Positions 18,799 through 28,902 of a stretch of DNA of 64,000 nt are shown here, piece after piece; positions within the stretch are counted from its first letter, which is position 1; every line of letters starts with the position of its first letter. Origin of the DNA: an uncultured Deferribacteraceae bacterium (lineage in GTDB: Bacteria > Chrysiogenota > Deferribacteres > Deferribacterales > Mucispirillaceae); contig CAMRCY010000008.1 of assembly GCA_947041165.1 (NCBI GenBank), forward strand, positions 1 through 64,000, read 5' to 3'. The notes beneath the pieces are model-generated. The model ran no database searches. It was not told where the DNA came from and saw only the letters and a program-made list of their open reading frames with translations. The translations under genes were made by a program, and so were the position numbers.

Positions 18799-18999
18799 AT
18801 GGAATTTAAATTTAATGTCAACATGACCTGCGGACATTGTGTCGAGGCAGTTAAAGAAGCTCTAGAAACTGTTGGAAAAATCAGCAATATCAATATCAAT
18901 TTAGAGAACAAAACAGTGATAGGATCTATAGATGATAGTAATATCTCTATAAATGAAATTAAAAAAATTATTGAAGATCTAGGTTTTGATGTAACATAA
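18799..18999 (+). CDS. Heavy-metal-associated (HMA) domain protein, CopZ/MerP-like
   Basis: 66 residues forming one ferredoxin-like HMA domain. The metal loop is MTCGHC (Cys11 and Cys14), with GKISNININLENKTV and IIEDLGFDV completing the fold. Such proteins carry Cu(I) or another soft metal to a P-type ATPase or repressor; no ATPase is in the window. I chose ATG 18799 because GGAGAG at 18789-18794 is spaced for it; an upstream in-frame ATG at 18787 would swallow that site. An ArsR gene follows. Confidence 0.88.
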   Translation: MEFKFNVNMTCGHCVEAVKEALETVGKISNININLENKTVIGSIDDSNISINEIKKIIEDLGFDVT

Positions 19000-19103
19000 T
19001 GTATTGATAATTAAATATTATTTTTATTTATATACTAATTTTATTGATAAATAGTCGATAAAGTTGTACTATCAGATTAGAAAATCAACACTGCGTTAAA
19101 TTT

Positions 19104-19137
19104 CATATTGACAATTTCAATTATATGTATATATATA
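19104..19137 (+). promoter_or_regulatory. Promoter with overlapping dyad before the second ArsR gene
   Basis: Consensus TTGACA (19108-19113) with a TATATA -10 about 16-18 bp on (within 19130-19137). A dyad ATTGA-N5-TCAAT (19107-19121) covers the -35 box and is loosely extended by CATA and TATG on its flanks. This is a plausible self-operator of the ArsR protein. Confidence 0.5.
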
Positions 19138-19194
19138 TAATAGATATGAATTACTACTAACATTGTTGATTTAATAATTTTGAGGGTATGCCAC

Positions 19195-19533
19195 ATGGAA
19201 AGAAGGGTTTTAGAAAATTATTCAGAAAAGATTAAAGCTTTAGGTCATCCTGTCAGATTAAGAATTGCATTTGAGTTGCTTGACCATGATTTCACAGTAA
19301 ATGAAATTTGTAAAAAGCTTTCTATCGCTCAAGCAACAATTAGCCAACATCTGTCAATTCTTAGAAACAGAAGTGTCATTATCGGTAACAGAAATGGAAC
19401 AAGTATAAGTTACGGTTTAGCATCAAACAATATTAAAGAGATGCTTATGCAACTTAAAAAGTCCATTACAGATTCATCTGTATCTGCAAAAGACAGCAAA
19501 AGCAAAAACACAACTTTTAAAAATATTGTTTAA
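19195..19533 (+). CDS. ArsR-family transcriptional regulator
   Basis: 112 residues, winged helix. KIKALGHPVRLRIAFELL, then FTVNEICKKLSIAQATISQHLSILRNRSVI and the wing GNRNGTSISYGLA. It lacks the ELCVC motif of the first ArsR; Cys appears only singly in EICKKL, so the ligand may differ or the metal site may use other residues. I chose ATG 19195 because GAGGG at 19182-19186 is spaced for it; a TTG at 19180 overlaps that site. The C-terminus is Ser/Lys-rich. It probably controls itself and perhaps the HMA gene. Confidence 0.85.
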   Translation: MERRVLENYSEKIKALGHPVRLRIAFELLDHDFTVNEICKKLSIAQATISQHLSILRNRSVIIGNRNGTSISYGLASNNIKEMLMQLKKSITDSSVSAKDSKSKNTTFKNIV

Positions 19534-19540
19534 AATGTAA

Positions 19541-19580
19541 TAAAAAACCCTCTCTAAAATAATGTAGAGAGGGATTTTTT
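19541..19580. terminator. Bidirectional terminator between ArsR and the phosphoesterase
   Basis: CCCTCTCTA (19549-19557) pairs with TAGAGAGGG (19565-19573), flanked by A-run on the left and T-run on the right, so it can stop transcripts from both converging genes. Confidence 0.9.
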
Positions 19581-19607
19581 ATTTCAATATTTAATCTTTA
19601 TAAATAT

Positions 19608-20522
19608 TTATTTCTGTTTATTCAATGCGTTAGTAGATGTTGTAATATTATCAAATACTTTACCATCTATATTTATCGCCTCAAACCTATAAGCACCTGC
19701 ACTGCTATTATCTCTAGTTATGCGTACATAGTGATTGTACGGTCTTCTAATGACACTATATTCATTTTCGTACGTTGCAGGATACATCGGCGCTCCGCCA
19801 CCTGCTGTAACGATATATTGAATACCATCACGATCTGATCGCTCATAGCTGTGAACGTGTGCCGATAAAGTAGCTATAACATTATTTTCTAAAAATAACT
19901 CATGCAACCCTTCTCTATAAAACTTTGTATATTTACCAGTTGTTTCCATAGGTGCGTGCATTAATATTATTTTAGGCTTATCTTTATCTAATACGATTGT
20001 TTCTTTAAGCCATGCTAACTGTTTCTCTTCATCATGCATAAGGTTATCGTGCCAACCAGCATCTAACATTATAAATTGTATACCCATCCTGTCAAAAACA
20101 TAATACGTCTTATCCTCAGGAGTTCTAAAAATAGAGTTGAATATCCATTTTTCATATTCATGATTACCACGTACTGCAAAAAACTCTGTGCCATTATCCC
20201 ATAACTGATTTTCAATAAACAGAAATGCTAACCATGACTGGATCTGAGTAGTTACATTAATCATGTCACCAGTATGAATGACTAGATCTGCTGACTCGTT
20301 ATCTATCATCTTCACAATTTCATTATGGACAACATACGATGATCTTGTGTCACCAAATGCAATTATCTTTTCAGTCGTATTATCATCTACTAAAACTACA
20401 GTAGAAGGACGCCATATTGAGATCAAAACAAGAGCAACTAATATAATAAGTAGTAACAGAAAAACTATACCAGCAATTACTCTTGCTGATATATTTAATA
20501 CTTTACGTTTTATATTTGACAT
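19608..20522 (-). CDS. Membrane-anchored calcineurin-like metallophosphoesterase
   Basis: 304 residues. A single N-terminal membrane helix (about 14-36) leaves the enzyme outside the cytoplasm. The metal site motifs are FGDTRSS, HTGDMIN, RGNHEYE, MHAPMET and SAHVHSYER, in the order and spacing of purple-acid/3',5'-nucleotide-type phosphoesterases. The substrate is unknown. It starts 3 bp after the tsf stop and so is probably co-transcribed with rpsB-tsf, an unusual companion. Confidence 0.85.
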   Translation of the reverse strand: MSNIKRKVLNISARVIAGIVFLLLLIILVALVLISIWRPSTVVLVDDNTTEKIIAFGDTRSSYVVHNEIVKMIDNESADLVIHTGDMINVTTQIQSWLAFLFIENQLWDNGTEFFAVRGNHEYEKWIFNSIFRTPEDKTYYVFDRMGIQFIMLDAGWHDNLMHDEEKQLAWLKETIVLDKDKPKIILMHAPMETTGKYTKFYREGLHELFLENNVIATLSAHVHSYERSDRDGIQYIVTAGGGAPMYPATYENEYSVIRRPYNHYVRITRDNSSAGAYRFEAINIDGKVFDNITTSTNALNKQK

Positions 20523-20525
20523 AAA

Positions 20526-21416
20526 TTATAATCCTGCTTGCTTTTTAACTTCTTCAGCAAAATCTTCTTTACGTCTTTCAATTCCATCACCTAACATAAG
20601 GCGTGTAAATCTAACAACTTTTTTATCACCTAAAAATGCTTTGATAGTAATATCAGGATTTTTAACAAAGTTTTGAGATAATAAACAAGATTCTTCAGTG
20701 AACTTTTTGATTTGTCCTTCAACTATTTTAGGAATAATATTATCAGGCTTGCCACTTTCTTTAGCTTTTGCCGTATAAATTTCTTCCTCATGTTTTAATA
20801 AAGCTTGATCAAGTTCGTCTGGAGAAACACATAGTGGGTTCATTGCACAAACATGCAATGCGATATCTTTAATTATCTGAACGTCAGCTATTGTAACGTT
20901 TTCCATTTCAACAATTGCACCCATTTTTCCACCCATGTGAATGTATCCTTCAACGATACCGTTTGCAGATTCTAATCTTGAAAATCTACGAAGAATAATA
21001 TTCTCGCCGATCGTTCCGACTTTCTCTGATACAACCGTTTCAACAGTTGAGTTATATTTTTCAAAAGGTAATTTGTTTAAAGCATCTACATCTGCTGGGT
21101 TTTTAGTTAATATTATATCTGCAATATCGTTACATAAAGTGATAAAATCATCTGTTTTTGCAACAAAATCTGTTTCACTATTAACTTCTAAGATTACAGC
21201 TGTTTTGCTATCAGCTGATTTACAAACTGTAATAAGTCCATCGGCAGCTATACGGCTAGATTTTTTTGCAGCATCATCTAATCCTTTTTTTCTAAGATAA
21301 TCTATCGCTTTATCAAAATCACCGTTAGTTTCTGTAAGAGCTTTCTTACAATTAACCATTCCAGCGCCTGTTTTTTCTCTTAACTCTTTTACAAGTGATG
21401 CAGTTATTTCAGCCAT
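20526..21416 (-). CDS. tsf: Elongation factor Ts
   Basis: 296 residues. The UBA-like N-terminus (LVKELREKTGAGMVNCKKAL) and the core NSETDFVAKTDDF, with HVCAMNPLCVS and later VKNPDITIK, are typical. It recycles EF-Tu-GDP. The ATG overlaps the rpsB stop (TAATG), giving translational coupling. Confidence 0.97.
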   Translation of the reverse strand: MAEITASLVKELREKTGAGMVNCKKALTETNGDFDKAIDYLRKKGLDDAAKKSSRIAADGLITVCKSADSKTAVILEVNSETDFVAKTDDFITLCNDIADIILTKNPADVDALNKLPFEKYNSTVETVVSEKVGTIGENIILRRFSRLESANGIVEGYIHMGGKMGAIVEMENVTIADVQIIKDIALHVCAMNPLCVSPDELDQALLKHEEEIYTAKAKESGKPDNIIPKIVEGQIKKFTEESCLLSQNFVKNPDITIKAFLGDKKVVRFTRLMLGDGIERRKEDFAEEVKKQAGL

Positions 21417-22465
21417 TATTTATCTACCTCTTCTTTAGTTTCTTCTTTGATTGCTTCTACTTTAGCAACAACTGGAGCTTCTGCAACTGGTGCAGCAACT
21501 GGAGCTTCTACAACTGGAGCTTCTGCAACTGGTGCCGCAACTGGTGCAGCAACTGGAGCTTCTGCAACTGGTGCCGCAACTGGTGCAGCAACTGGAGCTT
21601 GTGCAACTGGTGCAGCAACTGGAGCTTGTGCAACTGGTGCAGCAACTGGAGCTGTTTTAACAATTGGTGCTTGAGTAACTGGAGTTGCAGTACCTTCAGC
21701 CTCTGCCATAGATACAGGAGTATTTTCAGTATCAGGAAGCTCTTCGCCTGCTGCTCTGATCTCTTCAGCTAATCTTTCTTCTCTTAACTGTCTTCCTTCG
21801 ATTACTGCATCTGATATACGGCTAGCTATTAACTGACACGCACGAATTGCATCATCATTACCTGGGATCGGGAAATCAACTTCATCAGGATCACAGTTTG
21901 TATCAACGATTGCTATTATAGGTATACCTAATGTATGGGCATCATTTATTGCATTTTGCTCTAATCTTATATCAACAATAAACATAACATCTGGAATTAA
22001 TTTCATATCTCTAATTCCACCTAAGTTACGCTCAAGTTTGTCATATTCTTTTTTAAGTAGTGATGCTTCTTTTTTAGTGAAACGTTTAATGTATTCGCTA
22101 TTAAGAATGCTCTCTAACTCTTTTAATCTGCCAACTCTAGTTTTGATCGTGTTAAAGTTAGTTAATGTACCACCAAGCCAACGCTGGTTAACATAGAATG
22201 AGTTACATCTTGTTGCAGTTTCTTTAATTGCATCTTGAGCTTGTTTTTTTGTTCCAACAAATAAAAATGTTGCTCCACCTTTTGCCATATCTCTTGCAAA
22301 TTCGTAAGCGTTGTTAAAACATTGAACTGTTTTTTGAAGGTCTAGAATATAGATACCGTTTCTTGCACCATAGATATATTTAGACATCTTAGGATTCCAT
22401 CTTTTCGTTTGATGGCCGAAGTGAACACCAGCCTCTAATAGGCTCTTCATTGAAATGTGTGACAT
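21416..22465 (-). CDS. rpsB: 30S ribosomal protein S2 with long Ala/Pro/Val repeat tail
   Basis: 349 residues; S2 proteins are usually 230-260. The S2 core runs from [20 protein letters not shown] to [19 protein letters not shown] (about 245). The extra tail is low complexity, built of [13 protein letters not shown] and EAPVA units. I chose the ATG at 22465, which has AAAGGAG just upstream, over a longer frame beginning at 22522 that would overlap the leader hairpin. Open frames on the opposite strand across the tail are shadows of the repeat. Confidence 0.95.
   Translation of the reverse strand: MSHISMKSLLEAGVHFGHQTKRWNPKMSKYIYGARNGIYILDLQKTVQCFNNAYEFARDMAKGGATFLFVGTKKQAQDAIKETATRCNSFYVNQRWLGGTLTNFNTIKTRVGRLKELESILNSEYIKRFTKKEASLLKKEYDKLERNLGGIRDMKLIPDVMFIVDIRLEQNAINDAHTLGIPIIAIVDTNCDPDEVDFPIPGNDDAIRACQLIASRISDAVIEGRQLREERLAEEIRAAGEELPDTENTPVSMAEAEGTATPVTQAPIVKTAPVAAPVAQAPVAAPVAQAPVAAPVAAPVAEAPVAAPVAAPVAEAPVVEAPVAAPVAEAPVVAKVEAIKEETKEEVDK
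21470..21658 (-). repeat. Short coding repeats in the rpsB tail
   Basis: Units of 9 to 12 codons (mainly 27 bp, APVAAPVAQ or APVAAPVAE) are repeated with high DNA similarity, as expected for slippage-prone sequence. Confidence 0.8.
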
Positions 22466-22494
22466 AAATTCTCCTTTGTTAAACTTCCACCGTA

Positions 22495-22534
22495 CTAAAA
22501 AGACACCTACAAACATAGGCACTAGACTTTTTAG
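22495..22534 (-). promoter_or_regulatory. Hairpin in the rpsB leader
   Basis: On the minus strand CTAAAAAG pairs with CTTTTTAG, with an inner GTGCCTA / TAGGTGT helix. It lies in the roughly 100-nt leader between the promoter and the S2 start. S2 is known to repress its own mRNA through leader structures in several bacteria; the role here is inferred. Confidence 0.5.
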
Positions 22535-22571
22535 AATTAATCGATGTGATTTTTAAAATAATTAAGGAGTT

Positions 22572-22600
22572 ATTATAATTCTCTTTAGGTAGAATTGCAA
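22572..22600 (-). promoter_or_regulatory. Putative sigma-70 promoter of rpsB-tsf
   Basis: Minus strand: TTGCAA (22595-22600), 17-bp spacer, TATAAT (22572-22577). The start would be near 22565. Confidence 0.6.
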
Positions 22601-22648
22601 GCAAATTATATATTAGATTACATAGATATCATCTAAATATTACATAAC

Positions 22649-22683
22649 GCTATATAGATATTGCATAACATTATCTATATAGC
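22649..22683 (-). terminator. Stem-loop after the membrane glycosyltransferase-like gene
   Basis: GCTATATAGAT (22649-22659) and ATCTATATAGC (22673-22683) form a perfect 11-bp stem 14 bp after the stop. A clear T-run is missing, so termination efficiency is uncertain. Confidence 0.45.
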
Positions 22684-22696
22684 CTAGCTAAGTAAT

Positions 22697-24067
22697 CTAA
22701 CTAAAATATTTAGCCGCACTAAATGATATGATAACTGGTATGATAAAGCACAGTAAACCGAATATAAATCTTAATCTAATATGGTTTGCACTACCAGAAA
22801 TATCTTCATTAACATAATTAAATCTAAATATCGGTGCTTTTAAGAAAAAATGTAGGAAAAGACATATCGTAAATAACGCTACATAAAAATACATATGATA
22901 AAATGGATATATATGTCCACCGATAGGTAGATATAAATTCAAGTTCTCTGGCATAAACGATCTGAAAATACCTTGATTTAACATATCCTGATCCACATTT
23001 TTCGGAAATAGTAAAGTCGTATGTCCTGTATAAAATAACATCATAAATATATCTATCACAAGAAGCTTCTTGATATGTTTACTTATAACTGTACCTAATG
23101 CTAAAATAGGCATCGCCATCAATAACCACTGAGGACTCCACGATGATAAACCAAATACGATAAACACAACACCTGTTAAATAAAATACACTCCACTCTAA
23201 AACCTCTTCCTTTTTGAAATTCTTAAAGTAGGCATAAAGGTATAGTAGTATAAGTGAGAAATATGTTAACCATCCAAATATATTTGCACCTTCATAGTGA
23301 AGCACATCTTGGATAAACGCATCTGAACCATAATATAATATAGAATAAAACATTAAAGGTGCAACTGCTATTAACGAATTGATTGCTAATCTAAAAATAT
23401 TCTTCTCCCTTATTAACATAAGTGGAATAAGAAATAGTAACGCATGATATTTGAATGTGATAGCTATACTAAAATATATAAGATATTTATACTTATCACC
23501 TTTATAAAATGACAAAAGTCCTAGTAACATAAAAAATACTGTTAAAATATCGTACTGTCCATAAATTATCTGACTGAAAAAACCTATCGGAGCAGTAATG
23601 AAAATTATCACCATTATATAAGTTTTCTTTCTGTCAAGTCCTGCTGTAATGCCGATCTTATAAAATATATATGTTGATAAGAAATAAACAATTAATGTCA
23701 TAGACTTATTGTAAAATAAAAGAAGTGGAGTGATACCAGTTACATGATCTGGTGCAATTCCAAACAGATAAAAAGGTAGGTTTAGTATCGCAAAAAAGAT
23801 ATAGGTTGATGGCATATAGTGAGTAACAGTACTTCCAAAATCATCGTAGTATGCTATATATAAGTGATGGAACTGCTTATTATATTCGTAAAAATCTAAT
23901 ACATGTCCCTTAAAATACGATGATGAACTTATAGTTGTAAATGTTAGATCGCTGTACTGTTGAAATATAAAAAAACAACCAATAAGCACGACAAAATATA
24001 ACAAATAATCCAGCTTTGTAAATGGCTTTATGCCCTCTTTGAAAAAATATACAATATTATTAAACAT
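22697..24067 (-). CDS. Multi-pass membrane protein, GT-C-type glycosyltransferase-like
   Basis: 456 residues with about ten membrane helices. The first periplasmic loop contains acidic residues (HVLDFYEYN, YYDDFGSTV), and the region TAPIGFFSQIIYGQYDILTV, followed by AITFKYHALLFLIPLML, resembles polyprenol-phosphate-mannose-dependent GT-C enzymes (GT87/DUF2029-like or GPI-mannosyltransferase-like). Such enzymes move sugars from lipid carriers to acceptors outside the membrane. It could glycosylate a surface glycan, or possibly the neighbouring flagellin; that link is only positional. The ribosome binding site is weak. Confidence 0.6.
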   Translation of the reverse strand: MFNNIVYFFKEGIKPFTKLDYLLYFVVLIGCFFIFQQYSDLTFTTISSSSYFKGHVLDFYEYNKQFHHLYIAYYDDFGSTVTHYMPSTYIFFAILNLPFYLFGIAPDHVTGITPLLLFYNKSMTLIVYFLSTYIFYKIGITAGLDRKKTYIMVIIFITAPIGFFSQIIYGQYDILTVFFMLLGLLSFYKGDKYKYLIYFSIAITFKYHALLFLIPLMLIREKNIFRLAINSLIAVAPLMFYSILYYGSDAFIQDVLHYEGANIFGWLTYFSLILLYLYAYFKNFKKEEVLEWSVFYLTGVVFIVFGLSSWSPQWLLMAMPILALGTVISKHIKKLLVIDIFMMLFYTGHTTLLFPKNVDQDMLNQGIFRSFMPENLNLYLPIGGHIYPFYHMYFYVALFTICLFLHFFLKAPIFRFNYVNEDISGSANHIRLRFIFGLLCFIIPVIISFSAAKYFS

Positions 24068-24255
24068 GCCTATCCCGAATAGTAAATTATTACCTATATA
24101 TCAGATTATAATTGTAAAAAATATTAAGTCAATATTAAGATTAGAACGCCCCAACTCTACTGATATATAATATTAATTTCATAATATAAATAATTAGCAG
24201 AATTGAGGCTATCAAAATACTTAATAAAATTTAATTATTGGTGCTTCTAAACTCT

Positions 24256-26640
24256 CTATCCACCTCTTATTAATGTCAATGCATTCTGAGGGATAAGATT
24301 AGCTTGTGCCAACATTGTTGTTGCAGTTTGCACTAATACCTGATCTCTTGCAAGTCTTGTTGATGCCTCAGCCATATCTAAATCTCTTATTCTAGCCTCT
24401 GCTGTATCTAAGTTCATTGAGATGTTCGTGATGTTATCTAGTGTGTATTCTAGTCTACTCATCTGCGAACCAGCAACTGCTTTAAATTTATTAATTTTTT
24501 CTAAAGCTCTGTTTGCTTGTGTTATTGCACGTTGCGATGTTTCTAAATCTACAACGTACAAATCATCTATTTCGAGTCCAGTCGTGTCAAGCTGGCCTAC
24601 TGATATATTTAACAATTGTCCTTCATTTGCTCCTACTTGTATCTGAGTAGTATTATCTACTAAGTGAAAAAATACTGTCTCTCCACCTGAAGCTTTTACA
24701 TACTCTACTCTATTGGTTATAGGATCCCATATTGCATTAAATCCGATCGTGTCATCTAGGATAACATCTACACCTTCAATTATTCCTCGTAAATAACCGT
24801 CACCAACTCTCTCATTACCGATAAGTTCACCAGTGTGTGCATCAGTAACCTTTACCTCAAGTAACGATCCTTCAGGTTCTTGTATAACTCCTAAATTTAA
24901 TGCATTGAGCATATCTTGATCACCGATAATAGCTAATTCTGAAAATCGTCCGAATGTTCCTGTTTGCATTACAAACGTCCCTTCAACTGCTCTGTCTGTT
25001 CCTGGATCAACATCATCTCTTGATACAAATTTTACAAGATTTGCATTAATTACATCTGCATTAGGAACAGTATCTGGAACTCCCATTCCTAAATCCTTAA
25101 CTATTGCATTATTAAGTTTTCTTTCAAGATCTTCAATAGTATCTTCATACCCTATAAATATCTTAGCTTGTTTACCGTTAGCATATATCGATAACTCTTG
25201 TCCAAGTTCTAAAATATTAACACCATCAACATTTGTGAAACCAGCAATATCACGTAACTTAGTATCCTTTGTTGCAATACCTTCATCCCTGATCATAACT
25301 GTTGATACACCTGTTAATGTTTTATTACCTGCACCTAATGCTTCTTTAAATTCTAAAGTTATAGAACCAACTGAGGTATACCCATTCTCGCTATCTAAAT
25401 TCATAATATGTATAGGCACTTCATTATAATCATCAAAATCATCACCGTTATTATCTTTAGTTAATGAATTACTAGATGAGTAATGAATAGGTGGTGTCAC
25501 AGATGTCGCACCTGATACCTGAACAACTCCTCCTCCATTTGCAGCCCATGTTTCACCTGCTGGGATAGGTGGAGAGAATGAACCTAAAAATTTATCGCCA
25601 CTTGTTAATACAGCTGCTGCATCAATATTGAATGTTAAAACCCCAGTTTTAGTAGCAGTGAATGCTGAACTTAAATTAATCGTGAAAGTCGCACTCATAG
25701 GTGCTGCCCCTGCGGTTGTTGATGCTGTTATCCATTTAGACATTTCACCTGTCTTTGCATCCATCACTCTATACTTATATGATACTACACCACTGTTAGG
25801 AGGAGAACCAACTGTTCCTGATGTAAGCATCTCTAATTCAAAATAACCTGAAAAATTTGGATCACCTACAGTATTTATGCCTGTAACTGCCCACGTAGAA
25901 TCATCTTGTAGATAAGTGTCTACAGTCGTTGCTGTTCCAGCTGTTGCTGCAGATGTTTTCACATGGATATTTATTCCATCAGCACCAGTCGTAGGTAGAT
26001 TGATTGGATCTCTTACAGAACCTAGATTTGTGTCTACTCTCTCAATAACCTCTGCAACTAATACACCTGGTAAAACTGACATGATATCTGATTTATAAAT
26101 TGCATTCTTACCAGCAGTTTGTCCTGTAACATCAATCTTATAGTTACCTTCCCCGATATCAGGGCCACGAACTATAGCATTAATATTAGGATTAGATGAC
26201 GACCATAACGCCGTTGAATCTCCATCTAGTAATTTCTTAGTATTAAACTCTGCTGATTGTGATACTCGATTAATCTCTTCTTTTAATTGATCAACTTCAA
26301 GTTGTAATATTACCCTGTCATTAGCAGTGTATGCTCCGTTACCAGCTTGTACTGAAAGCTCTCTCACACGAAGAATCATATCACTCACCTGGCTCATTGC
26401 ACCCTCAACACTTTGCATATACGAAAGTCCATCTTGAGTATTTAATGAAGCTCTTTTTAAACCACTGATCTGACCAGCAAGTTTGTCTGCTACTGCAAGT
26501 CCTGATGCATCATCACTTGCCGAGTTAATACGTAACCCAGTTGAGAGCTGTTTAATAACATTCCCCTGCTCTCTTGATGCCTTTGATAAAGCAACTTGAG
26601 CTGGTGATGCATATAAATTATTATATACGAATAAGCTCAT
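24256..26640 (-). CDS. fliC: Flagellin, oversized (794 residues)
   Basis: The N-terminal D0/D1 part has LSTGLRINSASDDASGLAVA (about 32-51) and VSDMILRVRELSVQAGNG; the C-terminal part has LEKINKFKAVAGSQMSRLEY, then RDLDMAEASTRLARDQVLVQ, ending QANLIPQNALTLIRGG. These are standard. About 550 residues between them are a variable surface insert (most flagellins total 250-500), with a flagellin-IN-like stretch (LGQELSIYANGKQAKIFIGY) near 475. Filaments assembled from it would have a large outer domain. AGGAGGTAGG precedes the ATG. The long leader carries a FliA promoter and candidate CsrA sites (separate entries). Confidence 0.95.
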   Translation of the reverse strand: MSLFVYNNLYASPAQVALSKASREQGNVIKQLSTGLRINSASDDASGLAVADKLAGQISGLKRASLNTQDGLSYMQSVEGAMSQVSDMILRVRELSVQAGNGAYTANDRVILQLEVDQLKEEINRVSQSAEFNTKKLLDGDSTALWSSSNPNINAIVRGPDIGEGNYKIDVTGQTAGKNAIYKSDIMSVLPGVLVAEVIERVDTNLGSVRDPINLPTTGADGINIHVKTSAATAGTATTVDTYLQDDSTWAVTGINTVGDPNFSGYFELEMLTSGTVGSPPNSGVVSYKYRVMDAKTGEMSKWITASTTAGAAPMSATFTINLSSAFTATKTGVLTFNIDAAAVLTSGDKFLGSFSPPIPAGETWAANGGGVVQVSGATSVTPPIHYSSSNSLTKDNNGDDFDDYNEVPIHIMNLDSENGYTSVGSITLEFKEALGAGNKTLTGVSTVMIRDEGIATKDTKLRDIAGFTNVDGVNILELGQELSIYANGKQAKIFIGYEDTIEDLERKLNNAIVKDLGMGVPDTVPNADVINANLVKFVSRDDVDPGTDRAVEGTFVMQTGTFGRFSELAIIGDQDMLNALNLGVIQEPEGSLLEVKVTDAHTGELIGNERVGDGYLRGIIEGVDVILDDTIGFNAIWDPITNRVEYVKASGGETVFFHLVDNTTQIQVGANEGQLLNISVGQLDTTGLEIDDLYVVDLETSQRAITQANRALEKINKFKAVAGSQMSRLEYTLDNITNISMNLDTAEARIRDLDMAEASTRLARDQVLVQTATTMLAQANLIPQNALTLIRGG

Positions 26641-26647
26641 ACTACCT

Positions 26648-26661
26648 ACCTCCTTGTAAAA
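26648..26661 (-). promoter_or_regulatory. Flagellin ribosome binding site overlapping a CsrA-like site
   Basis: The mRNA reads UUACAAGGAGGU across the Shine-Dalgarno, close to the CsrA consensus RUACARGGAUGU. A CsrA dimer bound here would block ribosome entry, as established for the Bacillus flagellin gene hag. Confidence 0.5.
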
Positions 26662-26679
26662 TTAGAATTGTTTTCTTTA

Positions 26680-26697
26680 AGGCTCATCCATGAACCC
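26680..26697 (-). promoter_or_regulatory. Hairpin with GGA loop, second CsrA-like site in flagellin leader
   Basis: GGGUUCAU and AUGAGCCU pair around GG, placing AUGGAU at the loop (mRNA CAUGGAUG). The GGA is 33 nt before the GGA of the ribosome binding site, within the spacing a CsrA dimer can bridge. Confidence 0.5.
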
Positions 26698-26743
26698 CAC
26701 ATACAATAAGTTTGCTCTCTATAAATTATATAATTTTAATCAC

Positions 26744-26765
26744 AAAAAAAAGCCCACAATAGGCC
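26744..26765 (-). terminator. Terminator-like hairpin inside the flagellin leader
   Basis: Minus strand GGCCU-AUUGU-GGGCU (5 bp including two G-U pairs) followed directly by eight U. It lies between the FliA promoter and the flagellin start, so it would act as an attenuator or end a short leader RNA, not a gene terminator. Confidence 0.5.
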
Positions 26766-26768
26766 AAA

Positions 26769-26801
26769 TCATAAACAGAGTATTTATTACTTCCGTTATG
26801 A
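26769..26801 (-). other. Long hairpin upstream of the leader terminator
   Basis: TCATAA and TTATGA pair, with an internal CGGA/CTGT loop and an inner AGTA/TACT stem. It stands immediately before the terminator-like hairpin and could be part of a regulatory RNA domain. Confidence 0.4.
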
Positions 26802-26864
26802 ACTGACCTGATTGACTCAGTATCTGCTCGTTATATAAAATATAGTAGAACTCTTACTTCTCAC

Positions 26865-26891
26865 TTATCGTCATCATCTCAATTTTCTTTA
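26865..26891 (-). promoter_or_regulatory. FliA (sigma-28) promoter for flagellin
   Basis: Minus strand TAAAGAAA (26884-26891), exactly 11 bp spacer, GACGATAA (26865-26872). The -10 differs by one base from the sigma-28 consensus GCCGATAA. The transcription start would be near 26858, giving a leader of about 218 nt. Confidence 0.75.
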
Positions 26892-27107
26892 ATTTTTTCG
26901 TAATTTACATAACTTTATTTATATAAAACAGATTAAATATACAATGTTTAATATTAGTTATGAAAAATATAACTTGTTTAAATTAGATAATTGAGTCAGA
27001 TAATTGAAACTATCTTATAGAAAATAAATTATTGAACCGATTAATATATGAAATTGTAAAAGCTTTACGAACGTAAAAATTATTAGAGTAGCAACATAAA
27101 CATAAAT

Positions 27108-27156
27108 TAAAAAAGCTTGCTCTACTCTCACCGTAACGGTAAAAATAAAGCAAGCT
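27108..27156 (-). terminator. Rho-independent terminator after groEL
   Basis: AGCTTGCT (27114-27121) and AGCAAGCT (27149-27156) pair; an inner ACCGT/ACGGT stem lies between them and a T-run follows on the minus strand. Confidence 0.85.
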
Positions 27157-27201
27157 ATATATAAAAAACTAATTCATATTAAAAACATAAGGAAGAAATG
27201 A

Positions 27202-28839
<1,638 letters not shown>

Positions 28840-28902
28840 CTATTCAACTCCTTAAATTTATCTTAATATATAAACTGCATTACTATTCAATAATAATTTG
28901 TA

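Noticed and set aside
21395-21772. Plus-strand open frames rich in Trp/Cys/Asn or Ala/Thr/Gly
   Set aside because: They are antisense shadows of the S2 tail repeats, without ribosome binding sites.
26748-26768. Sigma-54 promoter for flagellin (GG-N10-GC on the minus strand)
   Set aside because: The same bases form the hairpin plus U8, and a much better sigma-28 promoter with exact spacing lies at 26865-26891.
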